In this document: positions 33,574 through 41,371 of the stretch, one piece after another
Numbering within the stretch: the first letter of the stretch is position 1
Layout of the letters: the number at the start of each line of letters is the position of its first letter
Position numbers and translations under genes: made by a program
Assembly: GCF_005930475.1 (NCBI RefSeq)
Contig: NZ_SJEW01000007.1
Span: forward strand, 40,213 to 104,212
Reading direction: 5' to 3'
DNA from: Modestobacter altitudinis
GTDB lineage: Bacteria; Actinomycetota; Actinomycetes; Mycobacteriales; Geodermatophilaceae
Length of the DNA: 64,000 bases
The notes under the pieces: model-generated
Databases searched by the model: none
Told to the model about the DNA's origin: nothing
The model's input: the letters and a program-made list of their open reading frames with translations, nothing else

Positions 33574-34827
33574 GTGCAGGTCTACCCTTCGCCGGTGCGC
33601 TCTGCCGGGGTCCGCAGGGCGGCGCGGGACAGGCCCCCGGCCGGACCACGGGTGCTCATCCCGGTCCTGGTGCTGGCCGCGGGCGTGGCCCAGGGCTTCG
33701 GGCGCTTCGGGTACGCGCTGCTGCTGCCGGCCGTCAACGCCGACCTCGTGCACTCCTACACCGTCGCCGGGCTGCTCGGCACGCTGAACCTGACGGCGTA
33801 CCTCGGCGGCGCCCTGCTCGTCAGCCTCACCGCCGGCCGGATGGCACCGGCGACGTCGGTGCGTCGGGGCCTGCTGCTCACCACGGCCGGGGTGTCGGTG
33901 CTCGCGCTGGCGCCGTCGGTGCCGGTCCTGGTGGCGGGGATGGTCCTGGCCGGCTTCGGCGGGGCGATGATCTGGGTGCCGGCTCCCGGCATCGCCGGGT
34001 CCGCGGTCGGCGTCTCCCGTCGCGGCCTGGCCATCGGGCTGACCGGCAGCGGCGTGGGCCTGGGGGTGATCGCCAGCAGCGGCCTGACCGCCGTCGTCCA
34101 CGCCGTCGCGGGCCCCGGCGCCTGGCGCCCGGTGTGGGCGATCGAGGCGGTGGTCGCTGCGCTCGTCGCGGCGGCGGCCGCCCGCTGGCTGCGCCCGGGG
34201 GTCGTCCCGGCCTCCGGCCCGGTGCACGTGTCCGCGCTTCGCGCGGTGCCCGGCTGGATCGGCTCGATGCTCTCCTACGGCGGCTACGGGCTGGCGATCG
34301 CCATCTACATGACCTTCCTGGTCGCCGCGTACGAGGACGACGCCGGCTTCAGCTCCGGCCACGCCTCGGCGGTGTTCGCCCTCACCGGGGTGAGCATCAC
34401 GGCCGGCGGGATCCTGCTCGGACGCTGGTCGGACGCGGTGGGGCGGCGGGCGGCCATGACGTGCGCCTACGGGGGCATGACCGTGGCTGTCCTGCTCGTC
34501 CCGGTCGGCGCCGAGCCCTGGGCGGTGCTCTCCGCCGTCGTGTTCGGCCTGGCGATGTCGGGGGCGCCGGCGGTGCTCGCCGCCCACCTCGCCGATTCCC
34601 TCGACCCCCGCCGGTTCGCCGCGGCGTTCGGTGCGGTCACCCTCGTGTTCGGGCTGGCCCAGTTGGTGGGTCCTCAGCTCGGCGGGTGGATCGCCGAGCG
34701 CACCGGCAGCTTCTCGGCCGCGTTCCTGGTCGCCGCCGCGGCCGCGCTCGGCGCTGCCGTCGCGTCCGCCACGCTGCCCCGGCGCGGCGCCGCCCGATCC
34801 CGCGGCACGGCGCCCGGGGCGTCCTGA
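33574..34827 (+). CDS. MFS transporter, YbfB/YjiJ-like
   Basis: A 417-residue, 12-helix protein. LVLAAGVAQGFGRFGYALLLPAV near the N-terminus is the YbfB/YjiJ signature; LAIGLTGSGVGLGVIASSGL and GRWSDAVGRRAAM (motif A repeat) follow. The family are putative exporters of unknown substrate. The start is GTG 33574 or GTG 33595 in frame. The preceding terminator separates it from the collagen-like gene, so it probably has its own weak promoter in or before the hairpin, or receives read-through. PhaB begins 142 bases downstream. Confidence 0.88.
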   Translation: MQVYPSPVRSAGVRRAARDRPPAGPRVLIPVLVLAAGVAQGFGRFGYALLLPAVNADLVHSYTVAGLLGTLNLTAYLGGALLVSLTAGRMAPATSVRRGLLLTTAGVSVLALAPSVPVLVAGMVLAGFGGAMIWVPAPGIAGSAVGVSRRGLAIGLTGSGVGLGVIASSGLTAVVHAVAGPGAWRPVWAIEAVVAALVAAAAARWLRPGVVPASGPVHVSALRAVPGWIGSMLSYGGYGLAIAIYMTFLVAAYEDDAGFSSGHASAVFALTGVSITAGGILLGRWSDAVGRRAAMTCAYGGMTVAVLLVPVGAEPWAVLSAVVFGLAMSGAPAVLAAHLADSLDPRRFAAAFGAVTLVFGLAQLVGPQLGGWIAERTGSFSAAFLVAAAAALGAAVASATLPRRGAARSRGTAPGAS

Positions 34828-34969
34828 CCGGCCGACACGCTGCCGGTTGCAGCCGAGCCGGATCCGCAGGATGCTCACCCGCACCCGATGCCGGAGCAGG
34901 CGTCGCCGAGAAGGTCACCGGCTCCGGTCCCGGACCGAGGCGTGCGCGCCCTCTCCCGAGGAGGACCCG

Positions 34970-35785
34970 GTGACAGACATCCAGGAGCAGACGGCCAGGA
35001 CCGGCGACAAGCTGGTCGGTCGGGTGGCCTTCGTGACCGGGGGCACCCGGGGGATCGGTGCGGCCATCTGCCGCAGTCTCGCCGCCCAGGGCGCCGAGGT
35101 CGCAGCGGGCTACAGCGGGAACCAGGAGGCGGCCGAGAAGTTCGCCGAGGACACCACCGCCACCTTCCCCGACAGCAAGGTGTCGCTGCACCGTGGTGAC
35201 ATCGGTTCCGCGGACGACTGCCGCCGGTGTGTCGCCGAGGTCATCGACCAGCACGGCCGGTTGGACGTCCTGGTCAACAACGCCGGGATCACCGTCGACC
35301 GGACGGTGGCCAAGATGGGGGACGCCGACTGGAGCCGGGTCATCGACGTGAACCTGTCCGGGGCGTTCTACCTGTCGCAGGCCGCGCTGGGGCACATGCT
35401 GGAGCGGGGCAGCGGGCGGATCGTGATGATCTCCTCTGTCATCGGCGAGACGGGCGGGATCGGGCAGGTCAACTACGCCTCGGCCAAGTCTGGGCTGTTC
35501 GGGCTCACCAAGACCCTCGCCCGGGAAGCCGCCATGCAGCTGCAGCGCGCGGGCACCACCGACGGGATCGGCATCACCGTCAACGCCGTGACGCCGGGCT
35601 ACACCGCCACCGAGATGCTGGACGCCGTGCCGGACAAGGTGCTCGCCGGATTGCGGGCGAAGATCCCGCTCGGCCGGCTCGGGCAGCCCGAGGAGGTGGC
35701 CCGCGTCGTCCACTTCCTCGCCGCGGACGCGTCGTCCTACATCACCGGCCAGGTCTGGGGGGTCAACGGCGGCCTGGACATGTAG
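34970..35785 (+). CDS. phaB: Acetoacetyl-CoA reductase-like SDR (PhaB type)
   Basis: A 271-residue short-chain dehydrogenase with nucleotide-binding TGGTRGIGAAIC, NNAG, catalytic Ser in MISSVIGETGG and YASAKSG (Tyr-x-x-x-Lys), then VTPGYTATEMLDAVPDKVL, a segment shared by PhaB and FabG of PHA clusters. It would reduce acetoacetyl-CoA to (R)-3-hydroxybutyryl-CoA with NADPH. GTG at 34970 is preceded by GAGGAGGACCCG. It heads an apparent operon with the fused carboxylase (53 bases downstream), the condensing enzyme and a hydrolase, with phaC convergent, which strongly supports a PHA role over fatty acid synthesis. Confidence 0.88.
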   Translation: MTDIQEQTARTGDKLVGRVAFVTGGTRGIGAAICRSLAAQGAEVAAGYSGNQEAAEKFAEDTTATFPDSKVSLHRGDIGSADDCRRCVAEVIDQHGRLDVLVNNAGITVDRTVAKMGDADWSRVIDVNLSGAFYLSQAALGHMLERGSGRIVMISSVIGETGGIGQVNYASAKSGLFGLTKTLAREAAMQLQRAGTTDGIGITVNAVTPGYTATEMLDAVPDKVLAGLRAKIPLGRLGQPEEVARVVHFLAADASSYITGQVWGVNGGLDM

Positions 35786-35797
35786 GCCGGCCGTCCG

Positions 35798-35814
35798 CCC
35801 CGTCGACGACGGGG
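35798..35814 (+). terminator. Intercistronic hairpin between phaB and the carboxylase gene
   Basis: CCCCGTC, loop GAC, GACGGGG: a perfect 7-bp stem starting 12 bases after the phaB stop and ending 24 bases before the carboxylase GTG. It may attenuate read-through or stabilise the upstream message; it leaves the AAGGAGAGG ribosome site free. Confidence 0.5.
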
Positions 35815-35838
35815 ACCACTGAGAAGGAGAGGTGCCCG

Positions 35839-38800
35839 GTGTTCGACCGCATCGCCGTGATCAACCGGGGCGAGCCGGCCATGCGGCTGACTCGTGCCGT
35901 CCGTGAGCTCAACGCCGAGCACGGCTCGCGCACCCGGGTCATCGCCCTGCACACCGAGGCCGAGCGCCGGGCGACGTTCGTCCGCGCCGCCGACGAGGGC
36001 GTGCTGCTGCGCGAGACCGGCGCCGGGAACCCCTACCTGGACCACGACGAGCTCGCCCGGGCGCTGCGTGCCAGCCGCGCGGACGCCGCCTGGGTGGGCT
36101 GGGGCTTCGTCGCCGAGGACCCGGCGTTCGCCGAGCTGTGCGCCTCGCTCGGGGTGGTCTTCATCGGGCCGCCGCCGGAGGCCATGCGGCGCCTCGGCGC
36201 CAAGATCGAGGCGAAGGTGCTCGCGGAGGAGTCCGGGGTGCCGGTGGCCCCGTGGAGCGGCGGCCCGGTGGAGGGCATCGAGGACGGGCGCCGGCACGCG
36301 GGGGTCATCGGCTACCCGCTCATCGTGAAGTCCCGGAGCGGGGGCGGCGGCCGGGGCATCCGGATCGTCCGGTCCGAGGTCGAGCTGGAGGAGGCGCTCA
36401 CCCGCACGCGGGCGGAGGCAGGGCGCACCTTCGGCGATCCGACGATCTTCATGGAGCGCCTGGTGGAGGGCGGCCGGCACGTCGAGGTGCAGGTCATCGC
36501 CGACCAGCACGGCAACGTCTGGGCACCCGGGGTCCGCGACTGCTCGGTGCAGCGGCGCAACCAGAAGGTCCTGGAGGAGTCCAGCTCCCCGGCGCTGAGC
36601 CCGGAGCAGGACCGCTCGCTGCGTGAGTCCTCCATCGCACTGGTGAAGGCGGCCGGCTACGTCGGCGCGGGCACCGTCGAGTTCCTCTACCAGCCGCAGG
36701 AGGAGCTGTTCACCTTCCTGGAGGTGAACACGCGGCTGCAGGTGGAGCACCCCGTCACCGAGGAGACCACCGGCCTGGACATCGTGAAGCTGCAGCTGCA
36801 CGTGGCCGCCGGCGGCCGGCTCGAGGGCGACCCACCGGCCCGGTCCGGCCACGCGATCGAGGCCCGGCTGAACGCGGAGGACGCCGAACAGGGCTTCGCC
36901 CCCGCCCCCGGCCAGGTCGTGCTCATGCGGCTGCCGACCGGCCCTGGTGTCCGCGTGGACACCGGGATCGGCGTCGGTGACGTCATCCCGCCGCTCTACG
37001 ACTCCATGATCGCCAAGGTCATCGCCTGGGGCCGGGACCGGCCCGAGGCGCTCGCCCGCCTCCGCTGCGCCCTGCGGGAGACCACCGTCGTGCTGCGCGG
37101 GGGCACCACCACGAAGTCCTTCCTGCTCGACCTGCTGGACCGGCCCGAGGTGGCGGGCGGGACCGCCGACACCGGCTGGCTGGACCGCACGGGCGCCGGG
37201 AGCCGCGCCGAGACCGCCGGCGACGCCTGGGTGGCCCTGGTCCGGGTGGCCATCGACGTCGCGGACGCGGAGGAGGCCCGCGAGCTGACCGCCTTCCTCG
37301 CCTCCGCGCGGGGCGGACGCCCGCGGGCCCCGCACGAGGTGGGCCGGGTCGTGGAGCTGGGGTACCGGGGCCAGGCGTACCGGCTGAGCGTGGCGAAGGT
37401 GGGGCCCGACCGCTACCGGGTCGAGCTCGACGGCCCGTCCGTCGACGTGGACGTGGACCGGCTGAGCGAGCTGGAGAGCCGGCTGACGGTGGGGGAGGAC
37501 CGGTTCTCGGTCGTCGCGGTCCAGGGCACCGGGTCCCACCTCGTCGAGGTCGACGGCGTCACCCACCGGATCTCCACCGACGTGGGCGGGGTGGTGCGCG
37601 CCCCGGCACCTGCGGTCGTCGTGGCCGTGCGGGTGTCCGCCGGCCAGGAGGTCGAGGCAGGCCAGACGCTCCTCGTGCTGGAGAGCATGAAGATGGAGAC
37701 CGCGGTCCGGGCACCGTTCGCCGGCCGGGTCCGGGAGGTCCGCGCCGCCGCCAACGCCCAGGTCGACGCCGGCGCCCCGCTGCTCGTCGTCGAGCAGGCC
37801 GGCGGCGACGTCGAGGAGGCGTCCGGCGAGCGGATCGCCCTGCCGGCGAGCTCGGGCACGGCCGCCGGCGGTCCCCGGGACCGGGCGCTGTCGCTGCTGG
37901 CGGCGCTGCGGTCGCTGATCACCGGGTACGACATCGGCGCGGGCCACGGCAAGGACCTCGTCGCGGCATACCGCAGTGCCCGCACTGAGCTCCCGCCGGA
38001 CGATCCGGAGCTGCTGCACGCCGAGCTGGCCGGTCTCACCACGTTCGCGGACCTGTGCGACCTGTCCCGCAACCGCCCGGCCAGCGAGGAGGAGGAGGCC
38101 GACCAGCAGGTCCACAGCCCCCGCGAGTACTTCCACGCCTACCTGCACTCCCTCGACGTGGAGCGGGAGGCGCTGCCCGAGAGCTTCCGCGGACGGCTGC
38201 GCCGGGCGCTCGCCCACTACGGCGTCGGCGAGGAGCTCGAACCGGGTCCGGCCCTCCAGGACGCGGTGTACCGGGTCTTCCTGGCCCAGCAGCGCATCGG
38301 CGACCAGCTGCCCGCCGTCCTCGCGCTCCTCGACCGCTGGCTGACGGTCGGCCTCCCGCCGTCGGATGCCGCACGGTCGGAGATCGCCGAGGTGCTCGAC
38401 CGGCTCATCGGCGCGACGCAGCTGCGCTACCCGTCGGTGGGTGACCTCGCCCGGGCGGTGCGGTACCGCTACTTCGAGGAGCCGGTGGTCCAGCGGGCCC
38501 GGCAGGAGGTGCTGGACGAGGCAGAGCGGCTGCTGACCGAGCTCGACGACGACGACGCGCGCGGGGGCACCGACGACGTGGCCCGGATCGAGGCGCTGGT
38601 GGCCAGCCCCGAGCCGTTGATCCGGCTGCTGGCCCAGCGCTTCGTCCGTCCGACGAGCAAGCCGGACCCCATCATGGAGGTCCTCACCCGTCGCTACTAC
38701 CGCAGCCGCAGCCTGCAGGACGTCCGGTCGTCCCTGCTCGACGGGCACTCAGCGGTGACCGCGGACTACGACCTGCGCGGCACGCGGCTGCACCTGCTCG

Positions 38801-41334
38801 CCCTGATGGTGAAGGCGGCAGACCTCCCCACCGCGCTGTCCGGGGTCCAGCGGCTCGCGGCCGACGTGACCGACCCGCAGACCCTGCTCGTGGACCTCTA
38901 CCTGTCCTGGCCGGACCGCCCGACCGACCCGGACGAGATGGCCGCGGAGCTGCAGCGGCGGCTCGCCGACGTGGCGTCGATGCCGTCGATCCGCCGGGTG
39001 ACGGTCACCGTGACCACGCCGGACGGCGACGTCGACGCGGTCACCTTCCGTCCGTCCCCGGACGGTCCGGCCGAGGAGCGGATCATCCGCGGGATGCACC
39101 CGCTGACCGCCCAGCGGCTCGACATCTGGCGGCTGAAGGACTTCGAGGGGCAGCGTCTGCCGTCGGCTGAGGACACCTACGTGCTGCACGTCGTCGCCAA
39201 GGACAACCCGAACGACGAGCGCCTGATCGCCATGGCCGAGGTGCGTGACCTGACGCCGCTCCGCGACGAGGCGGGGGAGATCGTCGGCTTCCCGACCATC
39301 GAGCGGCTGTTGACCTCCTGCCTCGACGGGCTCCGGCAGGGGCAGTCGCAGCGTCGGGGGAGACGGCCGCTGGCGCACAACCGGATCCACCTGTACGCGT
39401 GGCCGTCGATCGAGGTGCCGCTGTCCGAGGTGGCCACCTTCGCCCAGCTGTCCGCGCCGCTCACGGTCGGCTCCGGGGTCGACCAGATCGTGCTCCTGGC
39501 GCGGCTGCAGGACGAGGCGGGCGGTCCGCCGCGCGAGGTGGCCCTGCGCTTCTCCTACCGGCCGGGCACCGGCGTCCAGATGCAGGTGACCGACCGGCCG
39601 ACCGAGCCGCTGCGCGTTCTGGACGACTACACCGAGAAGGTGCTGAGCTCGCGCGCCCGGGGTGCGGTCTACCCGTACGAGCTCGCCCCGCTGCTGGCCG
39701 GTCCCGACGGCACGTTCGTGGAGCACGACCTCGACGAGCAGGGCCGGCTGGCACCGGTCGACCGGCCGCCCGGCCGCAACACGGCCGGCATCATCGCCGG
39801 CGTCGTCAGCACGCCCACCAAGCGCTACCCGGAGGGCATGACCCGGGTGGTCCTCTTCGGCGACCCCACCAAGGCGCTGGGCACCGTGGCCGAGCCGGAG
39901 TGCGCGCGCGTCGTCGCCGCCCTCGACCTCGCCGAGGAGCGCGGCATCCCGGTCGAGTGGTTCGCGCTGTCCTCCGGGGCGCGCATCTCGATGGACAGCG
40001 GCACCGAGAACATGGACTGGGTCTCGAGGGCGCTGCGCCGCATCATCACGTTCACCCAGGCCGGCGGCGAGATCAACGTCGTCGTCGCCGGGATCAACGT
40101 GGGGGCGCAGCCGTACTGGAACGCCGAGGCCACGATGCTCATGCACACCAAGGGCATCCTGGTCATGACGCCGGACAGCGCGATGGTGCTCACCGGCAAG
40201 CACTCCCTGGACTACTCCGGCGGGGTGTCGGCCGAGGACAACTTCGGGATCGGCGGCTACGACCGGGTGATGGGCCCGAACGGGCAGGCCCAGTACTGGG
40301 CGCCGAACCTGACGGCGGCCTGCGAGCTGCTGTTCCAGCACTACGAGCACGCCTACGTGGCACCGGGCGAGCGGTGGGCGCGGCCGGCCGAGACCGACGA
40401 CCCGCGCGAGCGCGACGTGCGGTCCTTCCCGCACGAGCACCCGTCCAGCGACTTCACCACGGTCGGTGACATCTTCTCGGCCACCGCGAACCCCGAGCGG
40501 AAGAAGCCCTTCGACATCCGCGCGCTCATGCACGCCGTCAGCGACCAGGACCACCCCGTCCTGGAGCGGTGGGCCGGCATGGCCGAGGCCGACACGTCGG
40601 TCGTCCTCGACGCGCACCTGGGGGGACACCCGGTCGAGCTGATCGGGATCGAGTCCCGGCCGATCCCGCGCCGCGGCAGCTATCCGGCCGACGGCCCGGA
40701 CCAGTGGACGGCCGGCACGCTGTTCCCGCGCTCGTCGAAGAAGACCGCGCGGGCGATCAACGCCGCCAGCGGCAACCGGCCGCTGGTCGTGCTGGCCAAC
40801 CTCTCCGGCTTCGACGGGTCACCGGAGTCACTGCGCATGCTGCAGCTGGAGTACGGCGCCGAGATCGGCCGGGCGATCACCAACTTCGACGGCCCGATCG
40901 TGTTCTGCGTCGTCTCCCGGTACCACGGCGGTGCCTTCGTCGTGTTCTCCGGCGTGCTCAACGAGGGCATGGAGGTCCTCGCCGTCGAGGGTTCCTACGC
41001 CTCGGTGCTGGGCGGCGCGCCCGCCGCCGCGGTGGTCTTCACCCGCGAGGTCGACAAGCGCACCTCCGCCGATCCGCGGGTGCGCGAGCTGGAGGCGGCG
41101 GTCAGCGCCGCCGCGGGGGTGGAGCAGGCCCACCTACGGGCCGAGCTCGCCACCCTTCGAGCCGGCGTGCGGTCGGAGAAGCTGGGCGAGGTGGCGGCGG
41201 AGTTCGAGGCCGTCCACGACATCGACCGGGCCCGCCGGATGGGCTCGGTGCACGACATCGTCCCCGCCGCCGAGCTGCGCCCGCGGCTCATCGCGGCCGT
41301 CGAGCGAGGAAAGCAGCGCGCAGACCTGCCCTAG
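35839..41334 (+). CDS. Giant single-chain acyl-CoA carboxylase (biotin carboxylase-BCCP-central-carboxyltransferase)
   Basis: A 1831-residue protein combining all parts of a biotin-dependent carboxylase. Biotin carboxylase: residues 1-450, with ATP-grasp loop SRSGGGGRGI near 170 and EVNTRLQVEH near 295. Biotin carrier: about 580-650, with ESMKMET placing biotin on Lys618. Residues about 680-1290 are a long central region of unknown detail (DPIMEVLTRRYYRSRSL, ISMDSGTENMDW later). Carboxyltransferase: about 1315-1800 (AGVVSTPTKRYPEGMTRVV; NFGIGGYDRVMGPNGQAQYW; GGAFVVFSGVLNEGMEV). This order is the one of eukaryotic acetyl-CoA carboxylase and differs from the bacterial subunits and from single-chain long-chain acyl-CoA carboxylase. 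GTG 35839 follows AAGGAGAGG. The acyl substrate (acetyl- or propionyl-CoA) is inferred from context. Confidence 0.9.
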   Translation: MFDRIAVINRGEPAMRLTRAVRELNAEHGSRTRVIALHTEAERRATFVRAADEGVLLRETGAGNPYLDHDELARALRASRADAAWVGWGFVAEDPAFAELCASLGVVFIGPPPEAMRRLGAKIEAKVLAEESGVPVAPWSGGPVEGIEDGRRHAGVIGYPLIVKSRSGGGGRGIRIVRSEVELEEALTRTRAEAGRTFGDPTIFMERLVEGGRHVEVQVIADQHGNVWAPGVRDCSVQRRNQKVLEESSSPALSPEQDRSLRESSIALVKAAGYVGAGTVEFLYQPQEELFTFLEVNTRLQVEHPVTEETTGLDIVKLQLHVAAGGRLEGDPPARSGHAIEARLNAEDAEQGFAPAPGQVVLMRLPTGPGVRVDTGIGVGDVIPPLYDSMIAKVIAWGRDRPEALARLRCALRETTVVLRGGTTTKSFLLDLLDRPEVAGGTADTGWLDRTGAGSRAETAGDAWVALVRVAIDVADAEEARELTAFLASARGGRPRAPHEVGRVVELGYRGQAYRLSVAKVGPDRYRVELDGPSVDVDVDRLSELESRLTVGEDRFSVVAVQGTGSHLVEVDGVTHRISTDVGGVVRAPAPAVVVAVRVSAGQEVEAGQTLLVLESMKMETAVRAPFAGRVREVRAAANAQVDAGAPLLVVEQAGGDVEEASGERIALPASSGTAAGGPRDRALSLLAALRSLITGYDIGAGHGKDLVAAYRSARTELPPDDPELLHAELAGLTTFADLCDLSRNRPASEEEEADQQVHSPREYFHAYLHSLDVEREALPESFRGRLRRALAHYGVGEELEPGPALQDAVYRVFLAQQRIGDQLPAVLALLDRWLTVGLPPSDAARSEIAEVLDRLIGATQLRYPSVGDLARAVRYRYFEEPVVQRARQEVLDEAERLLTELDDDDARGGTDDVARIEALVASPEPLIRLLAQRFVRPTSKPDPIMEVLTRRYYRSRSLQDVRSSLLDGHSAVTADYDLRGTRLHLLALMVKAADLPTALSGVQRLAADVTDPQTLLVDLYLSWPDRPTDPDEMAAELQRRLADVASMPSIRRVTVTVTTPDGDVDAVTFRPSPDGPAEERIIRGMHPLTAQRLDIWRLKDFEGQRLPSAEDTYVLHVVAKDNPNDERLIAMAEVRDLTPLRDEAGEIVGFPTIERLLTSCLDGLRQGQSQRRGRRPLAHNRIHLYAWPSIEVPLSEVATFAQLSAPLTVGSGVDQIVLLARLQDEAGGPPREVALRFSYRPGTGVQMQVTDRPTEPLRVLDDYTEKVLSSRARGAVYPYELAPLLAGPDGTFVEHDLDEQGRLAPVDRPPGRNTAGIIAGVVSTPTKRYPEGMTRVVLFGDPTKALGTVAEPECARVVAALDLAEERGIPVEWFALSSGARISMDSGTENMDWVSRALRRIITFTQAGGEINVVVAGINVGAQPYWNAEATMLMHTKGILVMTPDSAMVLTGKHSLDYSGGVSAEDNFGIGGYDRVMGPNGQAQYWAPNLTAACELLFQHYEHAYVAPGERWARPAETDDPRERDVRSFPHEHPSSDFTTVGDIFSATANPERKKPFDIRALMHAVSDQDHPVLERWAGMAEADTSVVLDAHLGGHPVELIGIESRPIPRRGSYPADGPDQWTAGTLFPRSSKKTARAINAASGNRPLVVLANLSGFDGSPESLRMLQLEYGAEIGRAITNFDGPIVFCVVSRYHGGAFVVFSGVLNEGMEVLAVEGSYASVLGGAPAAAVVFTREVDKRTSADPRVRELEAAVSAAAGVEQAHLRAELATLRAGVRSEKLGEVAAEFEAVHDIDRARRMGSVHDIVPAAELRPRLIAAVERGKQRADLP

Positions 41335-41341
41335 GTCTGCG
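41319..41341 (+). terminator. Intercistronic hairpin covering the carboxylase stop codon
   Basis: CGCAGACCT, loop GCCCT, AGGTCTGCG: a perfect 9-bp stem whose right part contains the stop codon TAG (41332-41334). It ends 30 bases before the KAS III-like start. The ribosome finishing the carboxylase would disrupt it, so it may tune expression of the downstream gene. Confidence 0.5.
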
Positions 41342-41371
41342 GCGACGTCAGGACCCCCAGAGAGGAACCCC

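Noticed and set aside
34970..35785. The SDR as FabG of fatty acid synthesis
   Set aside because: No acyl carrier protein or FabD/FabF genes are nearby; its neighbours and the phaC gene favour acetoacetyl-CoA reduction, though the sequence alone cannot exclude FabG.
35737..38748. A 1003-codon open frame antisense to the carboxylase gene
   Set aside because: It lacks recognisable domains, is Arg/Gly/Pro/His-rich and mirrors the third-position GC bias of the sense gene; long antisense frames are normal at this GC content.
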